In this document: in pieces, positions 25,101 through 34,100 of the stretch
Position numbering within the stretch: the stretch's first letter is position 1
Layout of the letters: each line of letters starts with the position of its first letter
Program-made: the position numbers and the translations under genes
DNA from: Bacteroides sp. 43_108
GTDB taxonomy: Bacteria > Bacteroidota > Bacteroidia > Bacteroidales > Bacteroidaceae
Length of the DNA stretch: 64,000 nt
Assembly: GCA_001915545.1 (NCBI GenBank)
Contig: MNQS01000005.1
Location: 1 to 64,000, forward strand
Direction of reading: 5' to 3'
Notes under the pieces: generated by a model
What the model was told of the DNA's origin: nothing
The model's input: only the letters and a program-made list of their open reading frames with translations
Databases searched by the model: none

Positions 25101-25832
25101 TCCCGAGGGATATATGCGACAGGTCTTCACCGTTTCCACTTCAAAACTGGAGGCATTAGGTACAGGTTCTTTTACGGGTGCAGCGGGTTCATCTTCTTCG
25201 TCCGGTTCATCCTCGTCCCAATCTTCTTCTGACACACTTTCCGAGTCTTCCCCTTTTTCTTCCTCTTTCTGTTCTTCCTCGGAGCAGCCGGCTATAAATT
25301 CTTCCAGCAGACGGTCGAATTCCTCGTCATCCGGTTCATCGTCCGTATCGTGTGCAGGAGCAGCCGGTTCGGAGAAAAGGAACTGTTCGCCTGTTACATT
25401 GTGGACTACCGTAGCACCGAGCTCTTCCCACACGGGAAGCATGTCGTCAAAATTAATGATACTGTAATTGCACAGAAGCAACAGCCGGATGGAAAAAGGA
25501 GGTTCCGGAAAGAAACGGGAATAAAAAGTCTGTGCCCGCCGCAACGCATACAGGGGTGACTCCCGGTGTGAAGATTCAGAAAAATACAAAGGTGGTTCAT
25601 TATTATAGGATTCCTCATCGGCCAGCCAGGACTCGACGCGCTTGTCGGGTGGAAGGAAGTCGCCTTTCACCAGCAGCAGTTCACTCTCCGTCATGTACAC
25701 CACATCCGTCAGCGGATTGGAAAGCGACAACTTGCGGGCTCCACATTCGGTTTCCAGTGCCTGCAACTTTTCCCTCAGATTCTCTGCATGTATATCTTTC
25801 AGTACGTCGGCAAACGACAGCGTATTTTCCAT
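22197..25832 (-). CDS. Triple AAA+ ATPase of the CbxX/CfqX (CbbX/EccA-like) type
   Basis: Cytoplasmic protein of 1211 aa. Residues 1-155 form an unrecognised N-terminal domain. A highly acidic linker (about 160-220) and a beta-rich domain (about 230-355) follow. Three AAA+ modules of the CbxX/CfqX family come next. Walker A motifs are GSPGTGKTT (421-429), GNPGTGKTT (697-705) and GHTGTGKST (983-991). Walker B is LFIDEAY in modules 1 and 2 but LFIDGDA in module 3, so the third lacks the catalytic glutamate and is probably non-hydrolytic. Relatives remodel protein complexes such as Rubisco or type VII secretion. The client here is unknown. The C-terminus ends in RIGFK, closely matching the end of the AAA+ protein at 53398-55284. 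Confidence 0.88.
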   Translation of the reverse strand: MENTLSFADVLKDIHAENLREKLQALETECGARKLSLSNPLTDVVYMTESELLLVKGDFLPPDKRVESWLADEESYNNEPPLYFSESSHRESPLYALRRAQTFYSRFFPEPPFSIRLLLLCNYSIINFDDMLPVWEELGATVVHNVTGEQFLFSEPAAPAHDTDDEPDDEEFDRLLEEFIAGCSEEEQKEEEKGEDSESVSEEDWDEDEPDEEDEPAAPVKEPVPNASSFEVETVKTCRIYPSGKGGKKEGMPLKTFALRHLERIEFCVDFFCLLEKKPADDYEVLLYSDTGRILSHRKLAAADRPEEPDGLIRLSLQTVWEPGEDWTWKKGKYLVEVRFHHLILHIASFTVADKDVEGVLYEWEVSLKKSDPFEELQHMVGLKGVKEQMERYRARVCLALNRKNKGLDTPLPSLHAAFMGSPGTGKTTVARLYGQMLKELGLLSKGHVVCEKRSTLLGQNYSSEQEKTLAALEKARGGVLFIDEAYLLYKPEDPKDPGKNVLETLLTEMGNGNDTDWALLLAGYTEEMNGLFTQNPGFDSRIPRQNRYVFEDYTVDELMQIADSYCEQNRYFLSPGARKALRNKVQRDYHLRDKSFGNGRYIKSLLTDDVLQSMSVRLRSIKEPSLIQLMTITQEDIPSLRVKDYTRPMKKLQSMVGLSQLKQNIERHLQMVRMQMLRNEQGIPSELPPLHMAFVGNPGTGKTTVADLIGEVYASLGILSVGHVVRVERKDLVGSRVGETEQKTAEVLKRAKGNVLFIDEAYTLYDESNPADFGRRAIESLLTVLARDHIDMLVVLAGYPEEMKALFRMNQGLASRIPYVFHFEDYTADELLEIARGVADRMHYHFTPAALASLRMLIESKMKAHGGTDWGNARFVTRLISNIVIPRMGERLLKLSPERLADKQTLLTIRKCDIPQPDNEAADVAEEFDEAAIEHALKRLDGMVGLNQVKQNVYNLVKVARHLRQTGRSYADCCSLRWNFVGHTGTGKSTVAGIIGDLLKAMHILEEGHLVEVKVEEFYNASEHKADEILKSAMIRSRQGLLFIDGDASVFARPDSRFNGEELRFKLSALMADLPGTYALVIAEHDSRTHRLTQSLRSTGLSDFNHTYYFEDYTPEELFQILGQCLTRKRLSLSAEAAAHLSAYLHKLCVRRELGYANARTMKLIADSIAEICWQRAGTKKTPESRCVLLEDVQGFVWKDFPAEPRIGFK

Positions 25833-25879
25833 AGTTCTAAATATTACGACTTATGAAACGCAATATAGAAATTTTTTCT

Positions 25880-25887
25880 TACATTTG
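25880..25887 (+). promoter_or_regulatory. -7 element for the Cas6-like gene
   Basis: TACATTTG matches TAnnTTTG exactly and lies 26 bases before the ATG at 25914, in the 81-base gap between divergent genes. No good -33 box is seen. Confidence 0.55.
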
Positions 25888-25913
25888 GCCATAAGATATA
25901 CTATTTTAGCACT

Positions 25914-26591
25914 ATGGAAAACAGCATAAAACTATTGATTGTCAAATTCAAGAACCAGCTGACACACGATGAGGTGAAATATTTCCGCGGGGCCGTGATA
26001 CGCAGTCTCCCGGAAAAGGATGTATTGTTCCACAATCATGGAGAGGAAGGCTTGCGCTATGCCTATCCGCTCATTCAGTACAAACGCATACAGAACTGTG
26101 CCGCCATTGTCTGCCTGAATGAGGGAACAGAGGTCATCGGAGATTTTTTCTCCACCTACCAGCCTCACTTCATGATAGGGAACCATCCGGTCAACATGAA
26201 GATAGACAGACTGAGCCCGGTATTTTCCGCCATTGCGCAGACAGACAAGCAGATGATGACCTACCGGTTGACTCGCTGGCTTCCTCTCAACGGGAAAAAC
26301 TATTCCGTCTATCACCAGCTGGAAGGAATTGCAGAGCGTGTGTTGTTTCTGGAAAAGATACTTGTGGCCAATATCCTGGCTTGTACCAAAGGACTGCACA
26401 TTCACCTAGAGAAACAGTTGGTCTGCAAGATACAGCACATCGCAGACAGCTATCCGGTGACGCACAAGGGCATCAGGTTCATGGCATTCGACCTCACCTT
26501 TACGGCCAACATCGCCCTGTCCGACTACATCGGCATCGGAAAGAATGCCAGCATGGATTGTGGAATCCTCGCGCAGGTTCAAGGATTATAG
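25914..26591 (+). CDS. Orphan Cas6-like RAMP protein
   Basis: Protein of 225 aa resembling the Cas6-like proteins annotated in Bacteroidales. Visible features are an N-terminal ferredoxin-like strand (LLIVKF), HNHGEEGLRYAYPLIQYK, AAIVCLNEGTEVIGDFF, a middle region ending LPLNGKNY, and a C-terminal glycine-rich stretch (YIGIGKNASMDCGI) at the place of the RAMP G-loop. Cas6 proteins process CRISPR precursor RNA. No CRISPR repeat or other cas gene is present in this window, so the substrate may be another RNA. It is followed 18 bases later by the SH3b/PARP-like gene and is probably co-transcribed with it. Confidence 0.65.
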   Translation: MENSIKLLIVKFKNQLTHDEVKYFRGAVIRSLPEKDVLFHNHGEEGLRYAYPLIQYKRIQNCAAIVCLNEGTEVIGDFFSTYQPHFMIGNHPVNMKIDRLSPVFSAIAQTDKQMMTYRLTRWLPLNGKNYSVYHQLEGIAERVLFLEKILVANILACTKGLHIHLEKQLVCKIQHIADSYPVTHKGIRFMAFDLTFTANIALSDYIGIGKNASMDCGILAQVQGL

Positions 26592-26609
26592 ACCGCAAAA
26601 ACGGAGGTA

Positions 26610-27977
26610 ATGAAACGCTTCATATACATATTTATCACGCTGCTTGGAATGATTTCTTATGCCGGAGCACAAGAAACTCTTCCCTGCAGGGGGACTGCGA
26701 CCACCGTATTGAATGTGCGTTCCGGTCCCGGCACCAGTTATGCGCGCGTCGGACAGCTCAGTCGCGGACAGGAGGTCAATGTCATCAAGAAATCAAGCAA
26801 CAACTGGGTACAGATTGAGTTCGGTTCACAAAGGGGATATGCCTACTCCAAATACCTGAAATTCTCTCCATTACCCCAAAAGGCAAACTCTCCGCCAGCC
26901 AAATCGTCTTCCGGTTCCTCTTCATGGAGTTTCTGGTCGGTAGTATGGAACATCATTACCTGGGGACTGGGTATTTATTTGGGACTGGTGGTACTGTACT
27001 GGCTGCTAAAAATACTTATTATCTCCTATTTCATCGTATCGGCCTGCCTTACCTTTACGTTCAGGCTGTTAAGCCTTCCTTTCTTCTGGCTGAATGCCCT
27101 GCAGCGATACCTGGCAAAGCCCTGGTTTATCTTCTTCAAGAAAAACCGTTTCAGCAACGCCACCAATGAGAACCTGCGTTTCGTGTTCTATTTCCTGCAA
27201 TTTCCGTTCTATGTCCTGCTGTTCCCACTGAGAATTGTCAATGCCGTCTTTTTCAATCTCCTGGTGCATTGTTCCTTCGAAATGTTCAACTATGTGATGG
27301 AAGTGTTTTTACCCTCAGAGGACAAGGAAGGCCACGACGATTTTATCCGATGGATTTTGTTCTTGCCTTACAGAATCACCAAATACGTAGTATGGCATGG
27401 CTCGCTGACAATCATTGAAAGTGTGATATGGACGGTAATAGAAGTTTTTTTACCCACTCTGACCCTCTTTCACGGCACCTCCAACGAAGCAGCCGAAGCC
27501 ATTGTGGCATGTCCTAACCGGGGAAGCTACCGGGGACGGGATGTGGGTATCTGGCGCGTAGGTGGCGGCAATTATGCAGGAAACGGCATTTATTTTGCAC
27601 CGGCACGCAGTACGGCCCGACATTATTCCGCAGGAGCCATCATCGTCTGTCGCGTAACACTGGGAAGTACGCTCGACCTTGGCATGGCGCCTTATCATGT
27701 GTATTATCAATGCGGGAAACCCAACGCACTGGAAGCCACCCGCTGGGGACTGGAGAATAATTATGTGACGGGAGAATGGTGGCGTCCCGATGAAGGATGG
27801 TGGGAATACTGCATGTACGACTGGCAGAACCGCTACAACTACAGCTGGCGCATACGTCCACTTTATGTAATCGACCTTGATAGCGGCTACATACAGCGCA
27901 TCCCCGGTGGCATGTGTCACTGGCTTTTCCGGAAAATGGTCATCATGGACCTGCTAAATTCCATGCTCGGCGATTAA
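26610..27977 (+). CDS. Membrane protein with SH3b domain and PARP-like ADP-ribosyltransferase domain
   Basis: Protein of 455 aa. A signal peptide (1-20) precedes a bacterial SH3 domain (about 25-85, LNVRSGPGTSYARVGQLSRG) and a serine-rich linker. Several hydrophobic segments follow (about 108-165, 190-220, 245-285). The C-terminal domain (285-425) carries a likely H-Y-E triad of PARP-type transferases: His288 in LFHGTS, Tyr328 in GNGIYFA, Glu399 in WWEYCMYD, followed by RIRPLYVIDLD, which resembles the strand after the PARP glutamate. The SH3b domain should face the periplasm and bind cell wall. Which side the transferase domain faces depends on the number of helices. Enzyme activity is inferred, not established. 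Confidence 0.7.
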   Translation: MKRFIYIFITLLGMISYAGAQETLPCRGTATTVLNVRSGPGTSYARVGQLSRGQEVNVIKKSSNNWVQIEFGSQRGYAYSKYLKFSPLPQKANSPPAKSSSGSSSWSFWSVVWNIITWGLGIYLGLVVLYWLLKILIISYFIVSACLTFTFRLLSLPFFWLNALQRYLAKPWFIFFKKNRFSNATNENLRFVFYFLQFPFYVLLFPLRIVNAVFFNLLVHCSFEMFNYVMEVFLPSEDKEGHDDFIRWILFLPYRITKYVVWHGSLTIIESVIWTVIEVFLPTLTLFHGTSNEAAEAIVACPNRGSYRGRDVGIWRVGGGNYAGNGIYFAPARSTARHYSAGAIIVCRVTLGSTLDLGMAPYHVYYQCGKPNALEATRWGLENNYVTGEWWRPDEGWWEYCMYDWQNRYNYSWRIRPLYVIDLDSGYIQRIPGGMCHWLFRKMVIMDLLNSMLGD

Positions 27978-28018
27978 AAAAATGCGGGGAACGGCTTGTC
28001 TACCATTCCCCGCTTTTT
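27976..28018. terminator. Bidirectional terminator
   Basis: GCGGGGAA (27984-27991) pairs with TTCCCCGC (28006-28013), with a T-run after it and an A-run before it. It serves both the PARP-like gene and the convergent alcohol dehydrogenase gene. Confidence 0.85.
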
Positions 28019-28026
28019 CATATTGT

Positions 28027-29196
28027 TTACAACGCAGCCTTCAGAATAGAAAGGATGTCCTGTTCGTTCAGCGGAGCAAACGTGCCCGGTGCGTCCAGTC
28101 CCTCATTCACGGCAATGTGGTGTGCCATTTCTTCCAGACGGGAATCGTCGATGCCTACCTCACGCAAAGTCATCGGCATGCCCAAGCTCTTGAAGAACTG
28201 TGCGGTACGTGCGATGGTCTGCTCGGCAATTTCCGACGGAGCCTGATCGGCAGCCAGTCCGAACACGTTCACACCAAATTTCACGATGCGTTCCTGTGTG
28301 CGCTCGTTGAGCACGTGGCGCATCCAGTGCGGTGCGATGATGGCCAGACCTTCTCCATGTGTAATGTCATAATATCCCGACAGGGCATGTTCGATGCCGT
28401 GCATAGGCCAGGGAGAACCGCCGGTACCGAGGGCCAGCAGGCCGTTGCAGCCAAAGGTGCAGGCATACATGATTTCGGCACGTGCTTCGTAATCGTCCGG
28501 TTTCTCCAGTGCTATCGGAGCATATTTCATCAGGGTCTTTACCAGTGTTTCACAGAAACCGTCGGCCACGGAATTGGAGGCATGAGTGAAATACTGTTCC
28601 ATCACATGGTTGATGGCATCGGCCACTCCTGCCGCCGTGTGCTTGGCATTGACCGTGAAGGTATAGGTCGGGTCAAGGAAAGAGCAGGCCGGGAACAGAT
28701 GCGGGTCGATATAGGCCACCTTGTCGTTGGTCTCCGTGCGGGAGATGACTCCTCCGGCATCGTACTCACTACCCGTAGCGGCCAGAGTAAGAATGTCCAC
28801 AATCGGCAGTGCAGCCAACGTAGGAGCCTTGCCGATAATCAGGTCCCAGGTCTCGCCATCGTATTTGGCACCTCCGGCAATGGCTTTCGAACAGTCGAGT
28901 ACCGAACCGCCACCCACAGAAAGAATCACGTCAATCTGCTGTTCCTTGCAGATGCGTACACCTTCCACAACACTGGTAGAGTATTTCGGGTTTGGTTCGA
29001 TGCCACCCAGTTCAAAGATTTCAAAGTCTTTCAACAGTTCTTTCACGCGGTCGTACAAGCCGATACGCTTGATGCTTCCGCCACCGTATGTCAACAGGAT
29101 GCGACGTCCGAACGGGCGCATCACCTCTGGCAGTCCAGCCACTACATCCCGGCCAAAAATCAGACGGGTCGGGGTTTGATAGTCAAAGTTCTTCAT
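28027..29196 (-). CDS. Iron-containing alcohol dehydrogenase (YqhD/BdhA-like)
   Basis: Cytoplasmic group III alcohol dehydrogenase, 389 aa, reducing aldehydes with NAD(P)H. Nucleotide-binding motifs are TYGGGSIKRIG and SVGGGSVLDCSKAIAGG. Metal ligands lie in DAINHVMEQYF, MHGIEHALSGYYDITHGEG. GGGS rather than an acidic residue at the first loop suits NADPH use as in YqhD/BdhA. A TetR regulator in the same orientation lies 169 bases upstream and may control it as an aldehyde-stress or redox gene. A TAATTTTG element (complement of 29234-29241) precedes the start. Confidence 0.92.
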   Translation of the reverse strand: MKNFDYQTPTRLIFGRDVVAGLPEVMRPFGRRILLTYGGGSIKRIGLYDRVKELLKDFEIFELGGIEPNPKYSTSVVEGVRICKEQQIDVILSVGGGSVLDCSKAIAGGAKYDGETWDLIIGKAPTLAALPIVDILTLAATGSEYDAGGVISRTETNDKVAYIDPHLFPACSFLDPTYTFTVNAKHTAAGVADAINHVMEQYFTHASNSVADGFCETLVKTLMKYAPIALEKPDDYEARAEIMYACTFGCNGLLALGTGGSPWPMHGIEHALSGYYDITHGEGLAIIAPHWMRHVLNERTQERIVKFGVNVFGLAADQAPSEIAEQTIARTAQFFKSLGMPMTLREVGIDDSRLEEMAHHIAVNEGLDAPGTFAPLNEQDILSILKAAL

Positions 29197-29233
29197 TGTT
29201 TGTTCCTTTTTGTCATTTTAATTATGGATGTGG

Positions 29234-29241
29234 CAAAATTA
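29234..29241 (-). promoter_or_regulatory. -7 element for the alcohol dehydrogenase gene
   Basis: The complement reads TAATTTTG, matching TAnnTTTG, 37 bases before the ATG. A TetR operator could overlap it, but I see no clear palindrome. Confidence 0.5.
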
Positions 29242-29365
29242 CGCAAAAGAAACCATAGACAATGATACAAATTACCGATGTTTCTACCCCAATGCTCGAT
29301 TTATCTTTTTTTCATAAGTCCCATCATTGTATGTTTACATCAGGTCAGGGTTGTCGGACATATTC

Positions 29366-29983
29366 TCACCCTGCCGGCTGCAATTCGCCCGATGCGGCCA
29401 TGCGGTGTAGCTCTGTTCTTCCTTCGGCGGTACAAACGCCCGCCAGATAGGTCAACACGGCATTGCTATACGTAAGGGCACGCTTCGGTTCCTCATAAGG
29501 GGCAAAAAGTGCATAAAGCAAGGTGTTTTCAAAAAACATGAAAGCCAGCTCAAAATTGCTTTCCAGCTGTATCAGCTTTTTCTGCTGAGCTTCACGAAAC
29601 AGGCTGGCACACTTTTCATGCAGAGGTTCACGGTATTCCCGACTGAAAAGTGCCAGGGCTTCCGGGTATTTCACAATCTCCCGGCAAAAATCGGCCGACA
29701 AGATTCCCGAAAGGGCATACGTCTGATAGTTCAGATAGACAATGGCCTCCAGACAGTTCAGCGTGCGGCATTTCTCTTCTATCTGCTTTCTGCTTTTTTC
29801 TATCTGAAAAGACACACAGGCTTCCAGCAGTTCACTCTTGCTCAAGAATACCTGATAAAGCGTCCGTTTGGAAATGTGCAGCGCTTCGGATATGCTGTTC
29901 ATGGAAGTGGCCTTTATTCCGTTCTTATGGAAACAGCCTGAGGCTGTCCGGATAATCTTTCTTCTCAACACTCGTGGGTCCAT
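29366..29983 (-). CDS. TetR/AcrR-family transcriptional regulator
   Basis: One-component repressor, 205 aa. The N-terminal DNA-binding domain reads RKIIRTASGCFHKNGIKAT, SMNSISEALHISKRTLYQVF and KSELLEACV, a canonical TetR helix-turn-helix. The C-terminal ligand domain is helical and unassigned. The ATG at 29983 is preferred over a TTG eight codons earlier, because TetR proteins usually begin just before the first helix. The adjacent iron alcohol dehydrogenase is its likely target. The C-terminal end is Gly/Pro-rich and probably disordered. Confidence 0.9.
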   Translation of the reverse strand: MDPRVLRRKIIRTASGCFHKNGIKATSMNSISEALHISKRTLYQVFLSKSELLEACVSFQIEKSRKQIEEKCRTLNCLEAIVYLNYQTYALSGILSADFCREIVKYPEALALFSREYREPLHEKCASLFREAQQKKLIQLESNFELAFMFFENTLLYALFAPYEEPKRALTYSNAVLTYLAGVCTAEGRTELHRMAASGELQPAG

Positions 29984-30168
29984 AATTTCTTGTTTTCGTT
30001 TGGACAAATATCACGGGATTTTGCAGAAACTCGTTTGTTCCATACCGTTTTTCTTTTGTCACCTTCACGGCCCGGACAAGCGTTTAAATTTTTTTTGAAT
30101 ACGCCTTCCGGTTTGTTCACATTCCTTGAATCTGCCACACGGCTGTAGGTATTCCCGAGAATAAGTAT

Positions 30169-30176
30169 TACATTTG
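30169..30176 (+). promoter_or_regulatory. -7 element for the AraC-family gene
   Basis: TACATTTG is an exact TAnnTTTG match, 20 bases before the ATG at 30197. Confidence 0.5.
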
Positions 30177-30196
30177 CCTGAAAATAAAATTGACAG

Positions 30197-31105
30197 ATGA
30201 TGAAAGAAGAAGTGATAGAACTGGACACAGTGGATAAATACAACAAATTCTTCAAAGTGGAGACGTATCATCCCATGGTTACCGTGGTAGACCTTTCAAA
30301 AATTACTCAGCCTGCACAGCCATTTACCATAAATTATGGTATCTATGCCTTGTTTCTGAAAGATACGCTCTGCGGAGACATTACCTACGGCCGGCAGCCT
30401 TACGACTACCAGGAAGGAACCATTGTCTGTTTTGCACCGGGACAGGTGGCTTCCATCCACGCGCAAGAAGGAACGCGTCCCACCGGATACGGACTGCTCT
30501 TCCACCCGGATTTTATTCGCGGTACCCAACTGGGACATGACATCCGGAATTATTCTTTCTTCTCTTACGAGGCCCGCGAAGCCTTGCACCTCTCAGAAGA
30601 AGAACGGCACACGGTGATAGACTGCCTGCATAAAATCGATACGGAGCTGAGACGTCCTGCCGACAAGCACAGCCGGCGACTGATTACGGCCAACATCGGA
30701 CTGCTGCTGGATTACTGCATGCGTTTCTATGAGCGACAGTTCACCACACGCGAAGCCTCCAACAAGGACATCATCGTACGCTTTGAGCAGCTGTTGGATG
30801 AGTATTTCGACGGACAGACACCTCAGGAAGAAGGATTGCCTACGGTGAAATATTTTGCCGAACGGGTATTCCTCTCGCCCAACTATTTCGGTGACATGAT
30901 CAGTAAACAGACGGGTAAGACGGCTTCCGAATACATCCAGTCAAAGGTAGTGGAAAGAGCCAAGGATATGCTACTTTCTACCACCAAGCCCATGAGTGAG
31001 ATTGCCTACAGCCTGGGCTTCCAGTATCCGCAGCACATGAGCCGCATGTTCAAGCGGGTGGTAGGTCACAGCCCCAATGAATACAGAATGCTGCAAAGGG
31101 GCTGA
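30197..31105 (+). CDS. AraC-family transcriptional regulator
   Basis: Regulator of 302 aa. An N-terminal cupin-like sensing domain (about 1-170) is followed by a C-terminal AraC-type double helix-turn-helix: VKYFAERVFLSPNYFGDMI (first HTH), then MSEIAYSLGFQYPQHMSRMF (second HTH), ending VVGHSPNEYR. The effector is unknown. It faces the HTCS gene tail to tail, nine bases apart, so it is not obviously part of the polysaccharide locus. It may regulate the divergent TetR/alcohol dehydrogenase side, but the sequence does not show this. Confidence 0.9.
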   Translation: MMKEEVIELDTVDKYNKFFKVETYHPMVTVVDLSKITQPAQPFTINYGIYALFLKDTLCGDITYGRQPYDYQEGTIVCFAPGQVASIHAQEGTRPTGYGLLFHPDFIRGTQLGHDIRNYSFFSYEAREALHLSEEERHTVIDCLHKIDTELRRPADKHSRRLITANIGLLLDYCMRFYERQFTTREASNKDIIVRFEQLLDEYFDGQTPQEEGLPTVKYFAERVFLSPNYFGDMISKQTGKTASEYIQSKVVERAKDMLLSTTKPMSEIAYSLGFQYPQHMSRMFKRVVGHSPNEYRMLQRG

Positions 31106-31114
31106 ACCGTCTTT

Positions 31115-34100
31115 TTACTTGTTCTTCTGATTATCCTCCGCATACTTTGAAGGAGACACGCCGAACATATCCGTAAAATGCTTGCGGAACGTGGGCAGGT
31201 CATTGAAGCCCACGCGCTCGGCTACCTCCGTGACCGGGAGACTGGTTTCCATCAACAGGAATGCGGCCTGCGTCATGCGGATGTGGCGAATCAGTTCCAC
31301 AGCCGACAGGTCGGTGTGCTGTTTCAGTTTGCGGTAGAGCGTAGCCTGACTCATGTGGAGTTCTCCGGCCAGCACCTTGACATTGAACTCCGGATTGCTG
31401 GCATGGCCCTCGATGCACGACAGCACTTGTTGCATGAACTCACTTTCGGTGCCTTCGGTTTTCTCTGTCGATACGGAAGAAGCATGCAGCAGCGTGCGGG
31501 TGTAAATCTGCTTCAAGCGACGGCGCATGTCGAGCAGATGGGCCACCTTAGCCAGCAGCACCTCCGGATTGAACGGTTTACGTACATAATCGTCGGCTCC
31601 GCGATAAGAAGCTTCCACACTGTCCTTATCCTCTGCCTTGGCCGTGAGCAGCAGAATGGGAATGTGAGCCGTTTCCTTCCGCTTGCGCAACTCGGCACAG
31701 CAGGTAAAACCGTCCATCACCGGCATCATTACATCCGACAGTACCAGGTCGGGCACTTGTTCTACGGCCACCTTCACTCCCTCTTCCCCGTTCTCCGCTT
31801 CCAGTACCCGATAGTATTTCTTCATCAGGTCGCGCAGGTAACGGCGCATGTCGGTATTGTCTTCTATGATAAGCACCGTCTGGCGGGCGGCGGTACGTTC
31901 TTCCTCCGTTTTCTGTGAGGTTTCTTCCGCTTCCGGCAACAGCATCAGGTCTGAGATACTTTCTCTTCCCTTTTCTTTATCATCCGCGTCCGGAGTTTCA
32001 TCCCACGTGCAATCGTCTTCTTCGAAATGCGATTTTCCTTCGGGCAGGTACACAGCGAACGACGTTCCTTTTCCCGGTTCACTCTCCACGTTCACCCGTC
32101 CGTGATGCATCTCCACAATATGCTTCACAATTTTCAGTCCCACTCCCATGCGGGTAGAAACTGCCGGATCTGCATCGCCGGTTACGAAAGGCTCAAAAAT
32201 GTGTTGCAACAATCCGGCATCTATTCCCTTTCCGGTGTCCGTCACCGAAATGCAGCAGAAAGGTTTCTGGTCGAATTCCTTCCGTTCTACCGAGAGACTG
32301 ATTTTTCCTCCTTCGGGTGTATATTTAAAGGCATTCGAAATCAGGTTCTGGATGACTGATGAAAGTTTCTCCCGGTCGGCCCATATCGTAATATGTTCTG
32401 ACCCCTGCACCCATGCATACGTTATCCGGCGTTCGGCTGCCAGCGGCTGAAAACCTTCTGCCACATCCCTCATCAGGAATAGCACATCCACTGCAGACAG
32501 ACGCAGCTTCACCATGCCGGCTTCTGCTTTCTGGATATACAGCAAACGGTCGGTCAGGGTATGCAGTCCTTCGGCATACTTGAACATGACAGACAGACGA
32601 CTATAAAACGGATGTGCGGGTGTAATTTTGAAGAGCAGTTCACGCAGCGGAGACAAGATAAGGGTAAGCGGAGTGCGCAGTTCATGGGCTGCCATCGTGA
32701 AGAAAGCCTCACGCTCCTTACGAAGTTCCACTTCCTTGTTACGTTCCATATTGACCGTAAACAGTTCATGCTCCAGACGCAGTTCGTATTGTATCCGCTT
32801 TTGCTTCAACCGCACACGATGCAGGTAAATCAGCACGATACTGATCAGGCCAGCCGCCACTAGCAGACGGAACCAGAGGGTTTCACTCCAGTGAGGAGCA
32901 ATCACCACCTTCAGGGTACTGACATCCCCTTCACTCTGGTCCTGGAAAATGGTCTTCACCTGAAAGGTATAGGTACCGGCCGGCAGACGATCGTACGAAA
33001 TTTTTTCTCCTTCATCGGCCATAATCCAATCCTCCTGATAAGGATACAGGCGGAAAAGGTATTTCTGGAGTTTGGTCAGATAGAGCAGATTGGTAAACAG
33101 CAGAGAGAAACTGCGGTTCTCATGCGTCAGGTGCAGTTCGGAAGTATAAAGCAACGACTGGGGCAACACCACCTGCCCGTTGACCTTCTGCCCGATTTGC
33201 ACGGGAGTGTGGTTCACTTCCAGGTCGGTAAAAATCACCCGTCCCTTTTCTTTCGGATAATTAAAGCGAAGGTCGGAAGGACGGAAATAAGTCAGCATGC
33301 TGTGGTTTCCCCAGAAAAGAAAATCCTTGCCGAAAAAGACGGAACGGTTGCTACCCGAAATGTAATAGTTATAAAATGACTGCAAATGACGGCTCAGGCG
33401 GGAAATACCGGAGTTGGAACCTACCCAAAGAGAGTGGTCGTTGTCTTCGGCCAGTGCGGTCACAAAATTGCTGCACAACCCCTGAGCGGTAGTATAACGG
33501 GTCAGGATGCTGTCTCCTTCCGGCGAACAAGCCACCAGACCGCTTCCGGCATATCCTGCCCACAGCTTCTTGTCTGTCCCATACAGCAAGGCACGGACTT
33601 CGATTTCCGTATCCGGCATACCGGCTCTGGCTTCGTATCCGGCATGTGTCCGCAGCACCTTGGTACCACTCATCCACAGCCGAAGCAAGCCTCTTCCAGT
33701 TCCCAGCCACAAAGTCTGATTATCACCGGCTGCCAACGCACGTATATGGATGTGATCCGGGATTTGCGGATTACTCCAGCTGACGTGCGTTGAAGTTCCC
33801 CGCTGAAAGTCCACCCAGTATAACCCGTCGCTGGTACCCGCCCAGCACTGTTCGTCCGAAACCATAAGCAGGCTCCATACCACCGGAGAAGGTTGTCCGG
33901 AGGTGCCAATCCGCATGTCATCCCACTTCCGGTCTTTTCCGTAACGAAGCACCCGTCCGTCCTGCGTGCCGAACCAGAAACCTCCATTCTTGTCCGACGA
34001 ACTGCAAAGCACGGTTTTCAGGCCCGGGATGCCGGTATCAAATGATTCAAACGACAGCGAATGTGATACGTCAAAAGGCTGCGTGCTCCGCAACACGCCC

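Noticed and set aside
25914..26591. Possible CRISPR-Cas locus because of the Cas6-like protein
   Set aside because: I saw no regularly spaced direct repeats and no other cas gene in the window.
27982..29265. 427-codon frame on the plus strand
   Set aside because: Antisense to the well-supported iron alcohol dehydrogenase gene; the translation has no recognisable domain.
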